NCBI GenBank assembly: GCA_022794295.1
Contig: JAAWEO010000033.1
Location: 1-14,778, forward strand
Origin: Angelakisella sp.
Lineage (GTDB): Bacteria > Bacillota > Clostridia > Oscillospirales > Ruminococcaceae
DNA: 14,778 nt
Reading direction: 5' to 3'
Part shown: positions 1-8,475 of the stretch, piece by piece
Layout: every line of letters begins with the position of its first letter
How positions within the stretch are numbered: position 1 is the stretch's first letter
Made by a program: the position numbers and the translations under genes
The notes under the pieces: generated by a model
Databases searched by the model: none
What the model was told of the DNA's origin: nothing
The model's input: only the letters and a program-made list of their open reading frames with translations

Positions 1-543
1 GTCTGCAAAGGGCAGGGGGATAAGATCGTCTGCCTGGATGAATCCGGCTCCACCATGCAGAACGGCGGGGATAACGCCGCCTGGGGCAAGGCCGTGGCCT
101 ATGCCCTGTTGGATGCTGCCGGGTTTCACCGGCGGAACTTCGCCCTCATCCACTTTTCTGACGAGGATGATTTCAGGACGGATATTTTTCGTCCCGGCCG
201 GTACACCCCGGAGGATGTGCTTTCCTCCGCATCCACCTTCCTGAATGGCGGCACCGACTATGAAGCCCCCTTGCGAGAGGCTTTCCGGCTCATGGAAACC
301 GGGGAGTTCCGGCAGGCGGATGTGGTGTTCATCACCGATGGGGAGTGTCGGGTATCTGAGCCCTTTATCCGGGAGCTGCAAAAGAAAAAAGCCTCTATGG
401 GCTTCACCATCACCGGTATCCTGATGGACCAGGCCACACCGGGGATGAAGTTTACCTTGGCTCCCTTCTGCGATGAAATTTACCGGATCAGCGAGCTGGG
501 GGGCCAGCAGGTGGCCGAGCGGCTGCTTTCCGATAGGATTTAA
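1..543 (+). CDS. von Willebrand factor A (VWA) domain protein, 5'-truncated
   Basis: The reading frame is open from the first base, so the N-terminus lies outside the window; 180 residues are visible. They carry a complete-looking metal-ion-dependent adhesion site (MIDAS): D-E-S-G-S near the visible start (D encoded at about 37-39), a threonine in G-G-T-D-Y (around 253), and the aspartate of I-T-D-G-E (around 340). VWA domains of this type bind a divalent cation and mediate protein-protein contacts, often with a MoxR-type AAA ATPase encoded upstream; that partner would be off the left edge. No signal peptide or membrane segment is visible in the part present. The stop codon overlaps the ribosome site of the next gene, so the two genes are probably co-transcribed. 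Its precise role on the element is unknown. Confidence 0.85.
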   Translation, partial: VCKGQGDKIVCLDESGSTMQNGGDNAAWGKAVAYALLDAAGFHRRNFALIHFSDEDDFRTDIFRPGRYTPEDVLSSASTFLNGGTDYEAPLREAFRLMETGEFRQADVVFITDGECRVSEPFIRELQKKKASMGFTITGILMDQATPGMKFTLAPFCDEIYRISELGGQQVAERLLSDRI

Positions 544-558
544 GGAGGTATTGATGAT

Positions 559-885
559 ATGACAGCGGAAGAATTGACCACGGTTTTGTACCGGAAGATA
601 AAAGCGGAGCAGGATACATACCGGGACTGGCTTTTGGGCCTGCCCCCGGAGGAAATTCTGGACCACGCCTATGAATACAGCGTCCGGGAGGACATTCTCA
701 TGGCGCTGGCGGAACGGGATGTTACGGTGGAGCAGGGCAGCGCCCTATTGGATTCCCCCAGCCCGCTGGCGGATATTTACCAGGAGTGGCAGAAGCTGGA
801 AACCCGCTACATGGAAGATGTGCGGGACACCATTGAAAGCTGTGCCAACCGTCTTGTATTTCGAGATAGAGTAGGGGCAGACTAA
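559..885 (+). CDS. DUF3848-family small protein
   Basis: This is a 108-residue soluble, mostly helical, acidic protein. The central stretch Y-R-D-W-L-L...P-P-E-E-I-L-D-H-A-Y-E-Y-S-V-R-E-D-I-L and the later S-P-L-A-D-I-Y match what I recall of the DUF3848 family, small proteins of unknown function common on mobile elements of gut Firmicutes. The ATG at 559 was chosen because AAGGAGG lies at 542-548 with a 10-base spacing. The gene follows the VWA gene by 15 bases, so they form one transcription unit, ended by the hairpin at 906-953. No enzyme motif is visible and I assign no function. Confidence 0.75.
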   Translation: MTAEELTTVLYRKIKAEQDTYRDWLLGLPPEEILDHAYEYSVREDILMALAERDVTVEQGSALLDSPSPLADIYQEWQKLETRYMEDVRDTIESCANRLVFRDRVGAD

Positions 886-905
886 AAACGATTTGGCTGA
901 TAACC

Positions 906-953
906 AAAGGCAGGGAAGAAGGAGCAGAACGCTCTTTCTTTCCTGCCTTTTTC
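906..953. terminator. Strong intrinsic terminator between convergent genes
   Basis: Positions 906-925 pair with 931-950 to form a stem of about 20 base pairs with a few G-U pairs and a 5-base loop (agaac), followed on the plus strand by a T-rich run (948-953). It lies between the plus-strand DUF3848 gene and the end of the minus-strand XRE gene, so it probably stops transcription from both sides. The T-tract is good on the plus strand and poor on the minus strand. Confidence 0.85.
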
Positions 954-1286
954 TTATTCTCCCATGCCGATGGCGATGCCGGACAGTTTAGCCTGTTTTT
1001 CTTTGGGAAGCTCCCGATACTTTAGGATCAGGTCAATTTCATCGTTTTTCAGTACATCTTCGAGAGTGATTTTATGTTCGATTTCATCTGTTCTTCCCAG
1101 GAGATAGTCTGTGGAAACCTGCAAAGCATCCGCGAGATGTACCAGTGTTTGAAACAATGGACGACTTTTCCCGGATTCATAAGCGCTGATTTTTGTTTGT
1201 CCGCAGCCTGCCAAATGTCCCAATGTGGTCTGGGACATTTTTCGCATTTCACGCATTTTTCGTAGGCGAGTTCTCAATATTTCCAT
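954..1286 (-). CDS. XRE/Cro-CI family helix-turn-helix regulator
   Basis: This 110-residue protein has a classic XRE DNA-binding domain at about residues 5-62: L-R-K-M-R-E-M-R-K-M-S-Q-T-T-L-G-H-L-A-G-C-, then the recognition-helix region Q-T-K-I-S-A-Y-E-S-G-K-S, ending in the usual V-S-T-D-Y-L-L-G-R-T-D. The C-terminal tail (about 65-110) is helical and charged (R-E-L-P-K-E-K-Q-A-K-L), as in many element-borne repressors. On the minus strand the start at 1286 is preceded by a GGGGGAG ribosome site about 6 bases away. The gene lies 38 bases after the surface-protein gene on the same strand, so it may be the last gene of that unit or have its own weak promoter. Its operator is unknown; candidates are the divergent control region at 7807-8475 or sites elsewhere in the element. 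Confidence 0.9.
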   Translation of the reverse strand: MEILRTRLRKMREMRKMSQTTLGHLAGCGQTKISAYESGKSRPLFQTLVHLADALQVSTDYLLGRTDEIEHKITLEDVLKNDEIDLILKYRELPKEKQAKLSGIAIGMGE

Positions 1287-1324
1287 AGAACTCCCCCTCT
1301 ATATTTTCATTGAATCTTCTGAAA

Positions 1325-4300
1325 CTACTCTTCGTGGCTTTCATTTCCTTTTTTCCTCCAAGTCCAGAACAGACCCAATAGTGCAGCCAGCAGAAAAACG
1401 GCCATGACAGAAAAGAATCCACGCTCACCACTTTGCACGGGAGATTCTGCGGGCGTTGCGTTCGCCGTTGGCTCATAAACCCCTGGGATTGCTTTTTCCA
1501 CACCCTGTCCGGCCAGCTCAGGAGTTTCCGCCAGACCCCGCCGGGCATCGGTAATTTCCGGCGTTCCAGCAGAAGTAAGGGGAGCTTGCGCTGTGATGGG
1601 GGCATCGATCTCCCAGATGCCGCCGGTTTCAGGGTTTTGCTTGCCGGGATCTGTTATGATACCGAAATCATAGCCTGCCAGGTAGGCGAGAGGGTAGTAG
1701 ATCCGCAGGGCCTCGTCCAGCGCCTTTTCGCTTGGGATCACAATATCCGCCCCGCCGCTCCAGCGGATGACAAGGGTAATGTGATCGCTCTTTTTCAATG
1801 CTTCCATCACTGTCCACGGCATTTTGTCATAGCTTCCGGCATTTGCCCTTACCGTATCGCCGGCCTTTGCCGCCTCAATTTTTTGCCGGACCCCCTGCCA
1901 GAAATCATATCCATCATCCCGGTCATAGGAACCGCTGCCGCCATCGCCGGAGGGCTGCTTTTCGATTGCCCTGTATCCTACCGCCACCGGGGAAAGACTG
2001 GTAAAACGGCATTGCAGCCCTTCCGAAACGGCGGTATAGGCCAGAGTTTCTACCGTTCCGGCATTCGGGCCTTTGGAAATCATATGCTGGACAGTAAAGG
2101 TATAGCCGGTCCCGTTAGTGCCGTCCGGGTAGGGAAGCGTGGCGGTCACGCCTCCTGCTGGAAAGTCATCCGGGTCCACATCCTTCCACACGCCGTTTTC
2201 CAAGTATTGCAGACGGATATCATAAACACAAATTTGATCACTTGCGCCACTGAGAGCTGCTGTTACCTTAGTCCGCAGCTCTTTTTCGATGGCGGGAATA
2301 GTATCGAAAGGCGTCCCTTGCAGCCCTTCGGGGACAGAGGAAAGCCCATCCTCCACCGAAAGCTGCACCTGGGAACCATCCGGCAGGGTGACATCCTCTG
2401 CCTTTACCGGGTTGACCGTAAAGGTGGCAAATGCTGTTCCAGTGTAGTTTCCTTTCCCGGTGATGGTCACGGTGTAACTCCCTGCCTCGCTTTTCTGGGG
2501 GATGTCAGCGGTGTAGTCCACGCCGAGGGTCAGCAGGGTGTTTCCCAGCTTCACATTGACGATTTCAGGGGAATGAACTGCACCGTCATAGCGGAAGGAG
2601 GCGGGCTCCAGTTCAATCATCGCATTGGTAATAGGGGCAGGAAGCACCTGGATCAGGGCCGTACCGGTAACAATGGCGTAAGTATTGTTGTCCTCCGGGG
2701 TAAAGGTCCAGGCCGCAGCATACTTTTCCTGCACGGCAGGGCGATTGTCGGGATTGCTCCAGACAAAGGTCCCCGGCACTTCTCTGTCGTTTGCCGTGTC
2801 CCGCATAACGCCGGACAGGGTGATCTCCCCGATCCGCTGGCCATAGGTGATCGACACAACGCTGAGATTGGGTGCGCCCTCCGGAAGGATCTTGTTGACG
2901 CTCCGCACATGAAGGGTGGCTGCCATATCCTCATAATTGCCGGTGTGGATCAGGATGGTAACTGTCCCGATCTCTTTGACATCCTTGCTGTCCACCTGTT
3001 GGATGGGCAGGGTCAAGGTTTGGCCGTCTATGACAGCGCCGCCGGTGTAATAGCTGCCCAAGTTGATGCTGCCCATTTCATAGGTAACTGCCGTGCTGCC
3101 AAGGCTCATCCCTGCCGGGATCTCTGGTCGCAGCGCTCCAAGACCATAAGCGTAGGTATGCGCCTGCCCGTTGGCCACTGCCAGGTCGCCGAGCCTGGGT
3201 GTCAGCGCAGGAGCTTTGAAAATGGTTACATCAGCGCTTACCGCCGCCACAGGCTGGGTCAGCGTATAGTTTTTGGCCGCTGAACCAGTAAGGGACAGGG
3301 TGGCGGGCAGAGCGACCGAGGTATATCTACCAACATCAGAGCCGCTGACGGTGCCGTTCAGGCCGGTGGTATCGACTGTGACATCATCGCCACCCACCGT
3401 TCCGTTTAGGCTCACAGCCGTGATCTGTACCCGGTTCGTACCGTCATAAGCCCTGTCTTTCGCGGTCACACCGTTTACGGTGAGAGGCTTTGGCGTCACG
3501 ATGGGCTTTATGGCTTCTTCCACGGCATTGTAGCTGGCCGTATCCGCCGGGGTAAACACAGCGGTATAGCCGTTATTATCCATTGTGGGGAGAATGGTCC
3601 CATCCTTCCAGCTCCAGGTCCCGGCCACTGTTTTTTTGCTGAAGGGGTCGATCACTGTGCCGCCTTTCAGAACAGCGCCGGACAACGCTTCCCCATATGG
3701 CAGGGTTGCTGTTGGTGGAACAGAAACGGTGGGCGTCGCCCTTACAAACAGGGGAAACTCTTTCGATACGATCCCCGTATTCTCTCGAAGCTTTGCAGTC
3801 AGGGTTTGGCTGCCCGGTTCCAGTTTGCTGCTGTCGATGGTGATGGAGCTGCCAAGATTCCCCGACCCCACCGCCTCATCTTCCAGATAGACGGTGACCG
3901 GGACCGCCAGCGGGGGCTGAGAAGTGATGGTAACCTCGGTGGTTTCGCCATAGTTGCAGACCGGTCGTTCCGGTTCGATGAGCAGCTGCACCTGCTTGAT
4001 CTCCACCGTCCTTGCGGCAATGTCGCCCACCCGGACCGTGTAGATGTTGCTGTCCCCATAGGGCGGAGTGATGATCCCGTCTTGCGGGTCGGTAACTGCC
4101 TCCCCTTCCAATGTGATTCCGTTGAAAATGCAAAGCGCAGCGGAAGTCCCCGTCGCGCTGATCTCGGCAGGGGATGAAACCATCAGCTTCCCCTGCACAT
4201 AGATTCCGTACATTGATGTGCAGACGGAAGACACCCTTGTGTTGCCGGAAAAAGCCGCCGTATAGCTGTTTTCCCCGGATGATCTTGCAACAGCAATCCC

Positions 4301-5413
4301 CGCCGAATATCCGGAAGAAACATCGATTTCACTGTCAAGCACCGTAAGATCGCCGTCTCTTGTATAGATTCCCATATCTTCCGTGCATTGCAGATTCAGT
4401 TGACAGTTCTCGATTTTTATATCGCCGTCAGGGGAATAGATGCAGGCCGCACTCTTACCGGTATTTTGATTCTGATAGTTGACATTTTCCAGGATCACGC
4501 CTCGATGATAGGAAGCGATTCCGTATCTCGTCGAATTTGCTTGGATTTTCAGATTCCGAATTTCCAGAGTATCAGTGGACCTAATAACATTCTCTGAATT
4601 TTCAATCACCAGAGCAGCCGAATCCCCGACCCCCTCTATCGAGAGGCTGTCCTCATCCACAAGAGGGCCTGTGCTGTGGTGGCTCACTTTTGCCCCAAAT
4701 GCGCTCCAGCCGGGCACATCAAGGGTGTTTTCTCCCGTTACCCGAATGATCGTATGGCCTTTGTTGGGGAAAGTGACAGCTCTGGGCGTATCACCGCTTG
4801 AAACGGTATTCTCTTCCAGTGTCATCTGGAAATGATCCAGCTCCAGCAGATAGCCGCTCTCCCTGTCGCCCGACCAACGGTACCCCGGCCCCTGGGCAGG
4901 GGTCTGCCCCTCGCCGTCGCCCACATTGGTAAAATCCAGCGGGGCGGTAAGGGGCCCCTCCGGAATGGGATCGGGGTCATTAGCCGCATCCAGCGCCGTT
5001 TGCAGCGTCAGGCAGCGGGTGAGATCCACCTGCGCCTGCTCCTCCTCGGTGAGTTCCCCGAACCGGGCAAGAATATCATCCAGCTGTGCACGCACCATCT
5101 CCCTGGTTTCCTCGGTGACCTCCTCGGGCAGCGCATCAATCAGCGTTTGAATCCTGCAGATCACGCAGTCAAAGGTGCAGGGGGCCCCCTCTTTATTTTC
5201 CTCTGTCGCGGTATAGCCGCAGTCTTCCGTATGGGAGGGATGATGCTCGCATAAGCCTGCGCCCAGCTCCGGCAGCTCTTCCGGCGGTGTCCCGGTATCT
5301 ATGACATGGGAAGCCCCAACGCTCAGCATCTCCTCTGCCGCCAGTGCCCGGACAGGGAAAAGGTTCAGGCACACCAGCAAGGCGGCCAGCAGGCTGATAA
5401 TTTTTCGATTCAT
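1325..5413 (-). CDS. Large secreted, membrane-anchored surface protein with beta-helix and Ig-like/YDG repeats
   Basis: The product has 1362 residues. The ATG at 5413 is preferred over an in-frame ATG seven codons upstream because AAAGGAG lies 8 bases before it and a clear Sec signal follows (M-N-R-K, hydrophobic core I-S-L-L-A-A-L-L-V-C-L, A-L-A-A, about residues 1-26). Residues about 55-90 hold a Cys/His-rich module (C-E-H-H-P-S-H-T-E-D-C-G-Y, then C-T-F-D-C-V-I-C) and a helical segment common in clostridial surface proteins. Residues about 210-440 are rich in short beta repeats with I-E-N / L-E-N-V turns, suggesting a right-handed beta-helix. From about 470 to 1030 come Ig-like modules, including a YDG-type unit (R-A-Y-D-G-T, about 640-735) and a second (R-Y-D-G-A ... 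G-K-G-N-Y-T-G-T). The C-terminus has one membrane helix (F-F-S-V-M-A-V-F-L-L-A-A-L-L-G-L) followed by R-K-K. No LPxTG precedes it. An adhesin or glycan-binding role is likely but not shown. It lies directly behind a MalT-like regulator. Confidence 0.85.
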   Translation of the reverse strand: MNRKIISLLAALLVCLNLFPVRALAAEEMLSVGASHVIDTGTPPEELPELGAGLCEHHPSHTEDCGYTATEENKEGAPCTFDCVICRIQTLIDALPEEVTEETREMVRAQLDDILARFGELTEEEQAQVDLTRCLTLQTALDAANDPDPIPEGPLTAPLDFTNVGDGEGQTPAQGPGYRWSGDRESGYLLELDHFQMTLEENTVSSGDTPRAVTFPNKGHTIIRVTGENTLDVPGWSAFGAKVSHHSTGPLVDEDSLSIEGVGDSAALVIENSENVIRSTDTLEIRNLKIQANSTRYGIASYHRGVILENVNYQNQNTGKSAACIYSPDGDIKIENCQLNLQCTEDMGIYTRDGDLTVLDSEIDVSSGYSAGIAVARSSGENSYTAAFSGNTRVSSVCTSMYGIYVQGKLMVSSPAEISATGTSAALCIFNGITLEGEAVTDPQDGIITPPYGDSNIYTVRVGDIAARTVEIKQVQLLIEPERPVCNYGETTEVTITSQPPLAVPVTVYLEDEAVGSGNLGSSITIDSSKLEPGSQTLTAKLRENTGIVSKEFPLFVRATPTVSVPPTATLPYGEALSGAVLKGGTVIDPFSKKTVAGTWSWKDGTILPTMDNNGYTAVFTPADTASYNAVEEAIKPIVTPKPLTVNGVTAKDRAYDGTNRVQITAVSLNGTVGGDDVTVDTTGLNGTVSGSDVGRYTSVALPATLSLTGSAAKNYTLTQPVAAVSADVTIFKAPALTPRLGDLAVANGQAHTYAYGLGALRPEIPAGMSLGSTAVTYEMGSINLGSYYTGGAVIDGQTLTLPIQQVDSKDVKEIGTVTILIHTGNYEDMAATLHVRSVNKILPEGAPNLSVVSITYGQRIGEITLSGVMRDTANDREVPGTFVWSNPDNRPAVQEKYAAAWTFTPEDNNTYAIVTGTALIQVLPAPITNAMIELEPASFRYDGAVHSPEIVNVKLGNTLLTLGVDYTADIPQKSEAGSYTVTITGKGNYTGTAFATFTVNPVKAEDVTLPDGSQVQLSVEDGLSSVPEGLQGTPFDTIPAIEKELRTKVTAALSGASDQICVYDIRLQYLENGVWKDVDPDDFPAGGVTATLPYPDGTNGTGYTFTVQHMISKGPNAGTVETLAYTAVSEGLQCRFTSLSPVAVGYRAIEKQPSGDGGSGSYDRDDGYDFWQGVRQKIEAAKAGDTVRANAGSYDKMPWTVMEALKKSDHITLVIRWSGGADIVIPSEKALDEALRIYYPLAYLAGYDFGIITDPGKQNPETGGIWEIDAPITAQAPLTSAGTPEITDARRGLAETPELAGQGVEKAIPGVYEPTANATPAESPVQSGERGFFSVMAVFLLAALLGLFWTWRKKGNESHEE

Positions 5414-5442
5414 GGTACATTCTCCTTTGCTCATGTTGGTGT

Positions 5443-7806
5443 CTACAAAATACCCAGGCTGCGCGCCGCCAGCAGGGCGTCCGCTTTGCGGGTGACATTC
5501 AGCTTTTTGTAATTTTCCTGGATGTGGTAGGAGACGGAAAAGGATTTCATCCCCAGCCGCCGGGCGATCTGGTTCAGGGACAGGCCGTCGGCTTGCAGCC
5601 GCAGGATGGTGAGGGCGGTCTCCCCAAAGTCCGCCGCCGTGGCGGCCCGCTTTTTGAGGTAGAGGGGGTAGCGGCGGGCCATCCCCTCCGTCTCGCCCAG
5701 CAGCCGCTTGAGCCAGCTTTGCTCCAGTTCTCCCCCTTCCAGCAGCCCCTTTTTCTCCCCCCGGAGCAGCGGCCAGGCCGCCGCCCCCTCCTCGCTGATG
5801 AGCCGCAGGAAGCGGTACCCCTCCGCCTCCTTCAAAACGGCGGACAGTTCCTCCCGCCAGGGCCCGCCCATCCGCTCCTTGGCCACGGCGGACAACAGCC
5901 CTGTTTCCATGCGGATGTAGGGGCGGCCGGTTTGCTCGGCATAGTAGCGCAGCTTTTCCAGCAGAGCCTGGGCGGTGAGGTATTCCCCCGCCGCCAGATA
6001 ACAGCGAACCTTGGTCAGATACCGGTACCGTTCGATGGAAAAGAACTCCCGGTTTTCATCTGGAGCGTTCTCCATCCATCGCTCCACTGCGTCCATATTT
6101 CCCTCATACAGCGCCAGACGGCACCGAAGGGCCTGAATGTTGGGCAGAAGCTGGTGAGTTTTGTTCTCCCGCGCCGACTGCTCAAAGGAATCCAACAGTT
6201 CTTCTGCTGCCTGAATATCGCCTTGGAACAGCGAAAGCCGGACCCGGATGCCCACGGCGGCAAAAGCAATTTCCTGCGTCCCGCCCTGCTCGGTTTCCAT
6301 CTGCGCCCGGGTCAGCAGGGTCATCACCTGGTAGGCGTCCTCTCCCTTTTCATAGCAGCTTTCCCCCAGTGCCGCCTTTACCAGCCCTTTCCCGTACCGC
6401 CCCAAAATCCGCTCCACCAGCGGGCCGATGGTCTTGGCCAGTTTTGTGTCTATGGGGCTCCAGTGGCAGAAGTCCTTGCCGCCGTTCATAGTGCTTGGCA
6501 GGTTGCTGGTCACCGAGAACTCCGGCAGGCGGATGCCTTGGTCCAGAAGCAGAGCGGGAATTCCCTGCATGATCTCAATGAGCCCCTGGCTCCCCCGGTG
6601 GGGCAGAGCGATGTCCAGGTAGCAGAGGCGGCTTTTGGCCTCCCGCCGGATCCCGCCCTTGGCCCCGGCGGCAAAGTCCTTTAATTTGCCGTACCAGTAT
6701 TCGCTCTTTTCTCCGTCCATCAGCATGGAGTAGAGCATACTCATCCCCGCCATCAGGACAGGGCTGATTTCAATTTCATCTTCCCGCAAATCAAAATAGT
6801 AGCGGCGCAGCTCGTAATAGTGGCCGTTTCCCGGATTCTTTCGGGCGTTCCGAATCAGCAGGTTTTTAATATGCTCCCTCTTGCCGCACTCCTCGAACAG
6901 CCGCAACGCTGGGATGATCTCATCGTGCATCTCGTAGTAAAGGGCGGCATTGTATTTGAAATCCTTGACTCGCTCCAGCCCGTAGACCTTTGCGGCACGA
7001 TTTTGCAGCGCGCGGACAAGCACCGGACGCAGGCGGTAGATCCCGTCTTTTTGGGACAGGAAGTTCCCGGCCTTCGCCGCCTGTTCCAGCAGGGAAACCA
7101 CATAGGGGTTGCCGGTGATCATCTCCGCCAGCTCCAGGGTGAATTTTTCCACCACGCTCACCTGCATGAGAAATTCCAGCAAGTCGCTGTCCCAGCCGGG
7201 CAGCACAGCGTTTTCCAGATAGACGGAAAACGTTTCCCATATTTCCGCATACAGCGCGGGACCAAGAGATCTCCCTTCCTTCAGTTTCAGCGCGGTGTGG
7301 CGAACGATATAGGCGTTGCCCTCGGAAGTCTTTCTCAAATGCTGAACATCCTCGTATGTGCAGGTGATGCCGCAAGCTTTCAAATAGTCGCCAATTTCGG
7401 TCTCACCCAGTCGCAGGTCCTCCTCGGTGATCATAATAAAACCAGCTTCGGTATACTGTGACATCAGCCATGCGGGGATGGGACTGCGGCTGATGAGGAT
7501 GAGCCAAAGGTCAGCGCGCTGTGCCAGGGCGATAACATTCCGTTGCGTCTCCTCATTTTTGAGCCGGTGGAGACCATCGATCACCACCGTTCTGCGAGTC
7601 TGTTTGTCTGGTTTCGGTGGGGGGACAGCCTCCCAGGGCAGTTCTTCGCAGGAAAGCCAGATGCAGCGGCGGCCGGAAAGATACTGTTGCACCAGCTCGG
7701 TTTTCCCATAGCCGGTGGCCCCATAAAGATAAACGGTCTGTGGCAAACTTTGGGCCATTTTCAGTTTGTGCAGGGCCGCTGCCGGAGCGATATAGCCTTT
7801 ATCCAA
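5443..7806 (-). CDS. MalT-like LuxR-family transcriptional regulator with N-terminal P-loop ATPase
   Basis: The product has 787 residues. A P-loop is at residues 29-36 (G-A-T-G-Y-G-K-T) and a Walker B at about 74-78 (V-V-I-D-G). The long middle (about 250-700) is helical and TPR-like, as in the signal-sensing part of MalT-type STAND ATPases. The last 60 residues hold a LuxR-type helix-turn-helix (L-T-I-L-R-L-Q-A-D-G-L-S-L-N-Q-I-A-R-R-L-G, then S-Y-H-I-Q-E-N-Y-K-K-L-N-V). Such proteins usually activate a nearby gene when ligand and ATP are bound. The start appears to be TTG at 7806, with GGGGGGAG six bases before it (plus-strand 7813-7820); no better ATG is available. The stop is 29 bases before the surface-protein start, so the two are almost certainly co-transcribed and the surface protein is the likely target. 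The leader carries a tetranucleotide tract at 7917-7967. Confidence 0.88.
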   Translation of the reverse strand: MDKGYIAPAAALHKLKMAQSLPQTVYLYGATGYGKTELVQQYLSGRRCIWLSCEELPWEAVPPPKPDKQTRRTVVIDGLHRLKNEETQRNVIALAQRADLWLILISRSPIPAWLMSQYTEAGFIMITEEDLRLGETEIGDYLKACGITCTYEDVQHLRKTSEGNAYIVRHTALKLKEGRSLGPALYAEIWETFSVYLENAVLPGWDSDLLEFLMQVSVVEKFTLELAEMITGNPYVVSLLEQAAKAGNFLSQKDGIYRLRPVLVRALQNRAAKVYGLERVKDFKYNAALYYEMHDEIIPALRLFEECGKREHIKNLLIRNARKNPGNGHYYELRRYYFDLREDEIEISPVLMAGMSMLYSMLMDGEKSEYWYGKLKDFAAGAKGGIRREAKSRLCYLDIALPHRGSQGLIEIMQGIPALLLDQGIRLPEFSVTSNLPSTMNGGKDFCHWSPIDTKLAKTIGPLVERILGRYGKGLVKAALGESCYEKGEDAYQVMTLLTRAQMETEQGGTQEIAFAAVGIRVRLSLFQGDIQAAEELLDSFEQSARENKTHQLLPNIQALRCRLALYEGNMDAVERWMENAPDENREFFSIERYRYLTKVRCYLAAGEYLTAQALLEKLRYYAEQTGRPYIRMETGLLSAVAKERMGGPWREELSAVLKEAEGYRFLRLISEEGAAAWPLLRGEKKGLLEGGELEQSWLKRLLGETEGMARRYPLYLKKRAATAADFGETALTILRLQADGLSLNQIARRLGMKSFSVSYHIQENYKKLNVTRKADALLAARSLGIL

Positions 7807-7835
7807 ATGATGCTCCCCCCTTTTTCAACGCAAAG

Positions 7836-7873
7836 AAGCCACCCAGACAGCAAAAACGCTTTCCGGATGGCTT
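7836..7873 (-). promoter_or_regulatory. Hairpin in the leader of the LuxR-family regulator mRNA
   Basis: On the minus strand 7873-7865 (AAGCCATCC) pairs with 7844-7836 (GGGTGGCTT) through one G-U pair, with an inner AGC/GCT stem. There is no U-run after it, so it is not a terminator. It lies between the tetranucleotide tract and the regulator's ribosome site and could affect mRNA stability or translation. Confidence 0.45.
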
Positions 7874-7915
7874 ACAGATAGTCTTTTTGATATGATAAAA
7901 AAGGGCGCAGTTACC

Positions 7916-7967
<52 letters not shown>

Positions 7968-7969
7968 AA

Positions 7970-7998
7970 ATTATACACGCAAAGCATGAAGTTGTAAT
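7970..7998 (-). promoter_or_regulatory. Sigma-A type promoter for the regulator/surface-protein unit
   Basis: On the minus strand ATTACA (7998-7993, 4 of 6 to consensus) is followed after 17 bases by a perfect TATAAT (7975-7970). Transcription would start at about 7963, within the first GCAA units. One AAATTTTCTGT copy (8011-8021) lies roughly 50 bases upstream of that start, where an activator would bind. Confidence 0.6.
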
Positions 7999-8243
7999 CC
8001 CCTTTCATGTAAATTTTCTGTAAATTTTAAGGCGGTATGTTTGCAAGGTAATATGTTTATTCTATCATTTCATCTTCCAATCTGTCCACTCTATAACAAT
8101 ATAGTTTTTTTGATTTTCAACAGTGTTTTACAAAAATTTTCTGTTGTGGTTTCCTGTGTCAAGACTAAAGTGATGTGGTAATGTTTCAGCAAAGTTTCCT
8201 GCCATCTGGATGAAAAAGTATTGGTTTATAGGAAAAGTGCAAG

Positions 8244-8272
8244 TGTACACCCTGCCCCAACCATGCTAAAAT
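8244..8272 (+). promoter_or_regulatory. Promoter of the JAB/E1/E2 operon
   Basis: TGTACA (8244-8249, 4 of 6) is followed by 17 bases and TAAAAT (8267-8272), the latter preceded by TG at 8264-8265, giving an extended -10 (TGC-TAAAAT). The start would be near 8279, giving a leader of about 195 bases before the first ATG. Confidence 0.6.
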
Positions 8273-8274
8273 AG

Positions 8275-8444
8275 ACCTGTATTTCAGGTAGGAGTGCGGG
8301 CAGGCCCTTGTGCCGCCCAAGGTAGGAGAGAAAGACCCCAGGGGCCAGTGCGCCCCACCGTAATCCGTCCAACACAAAAACCGAAATACGACCAGACAGA
8401 AAGACCATAGCCAACCCGAAAGGGCCCGGCTGTGGTCTTTTTTT
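8275..8444 (+). promoter_or_regulatory. Structured leader RNA of the JAB/E1/E2 operon
   Basis: Successive hairpins can be drawn: 8275-8279 with 8285-8289 (ACCTG/CAGGT, partly at the start site); 8298-8305 with 8312-8318 (GGGC-A-GGC / GCC-GCCC, loop ccttgt); 8341-8345 with 8352-8356 (GGGGC/GCCCC); and the terminator at 8400-8444. A 9-base direct repeat AGGTAGGAG occurs at 8286-8294 and 8320-8328, and AGAAAGACC occurs at 8329-8337 and again at 8398-8406, the latter in the terminator's 5' arm. The arrangement suggests attenuation or a cis-regulatory RNA. I do not recognise a known riboswitch class. Confidence 0.5.
8400..8444 (+). terminator. Intrinsic terminator / attenuator just upstream of the operon's first gene
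   Basis: Positions 8400-8412 pair with 8428-8440 (13 pairs, one G-U); an inner CCC/GGG stem closes a GAAA tetraloop (8418-8421); T8441-8444 extends the stem's TTT into a seven-T run. It lies only 31 bases before the ATG and 16 bases before the ribosome site, and no gene ends just upstream, so its natural use is to control read-through into the operon rather than to end a preceding transcript. Confidence 0.8.
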
Positions 8445-8475
8445 GTCCCAAAAACAAAGAAGGAGGCAAAAAAAC

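Noticed and set aside
1325..1700. N-P-E-T-G in the surface protein as a sortase signal
   Set aside because: It lies about 100 residues before the membrane helix rather than directly before it, so it is not a cell-wall sorting signal. The protein is probably anchored by its C-terminal helix.
1433..3283. Long plus-strand open frame (616 codons) opposite the surface-protein gene
   Set aside because: It is antisense to a gene with a signal peptide, repeat domains and membrane anchor. It has no ribosome site or recognisable domain and its composition is that of a shadow frame.
5524..6684. Plus-strand open frame of 386 codons opposite the LuxR-family regulator
   Set aside because: The Pro/Gln/Leu-rich translation has no domain, and the minus strand has clear P-loop and helix-turn-helix motifs.
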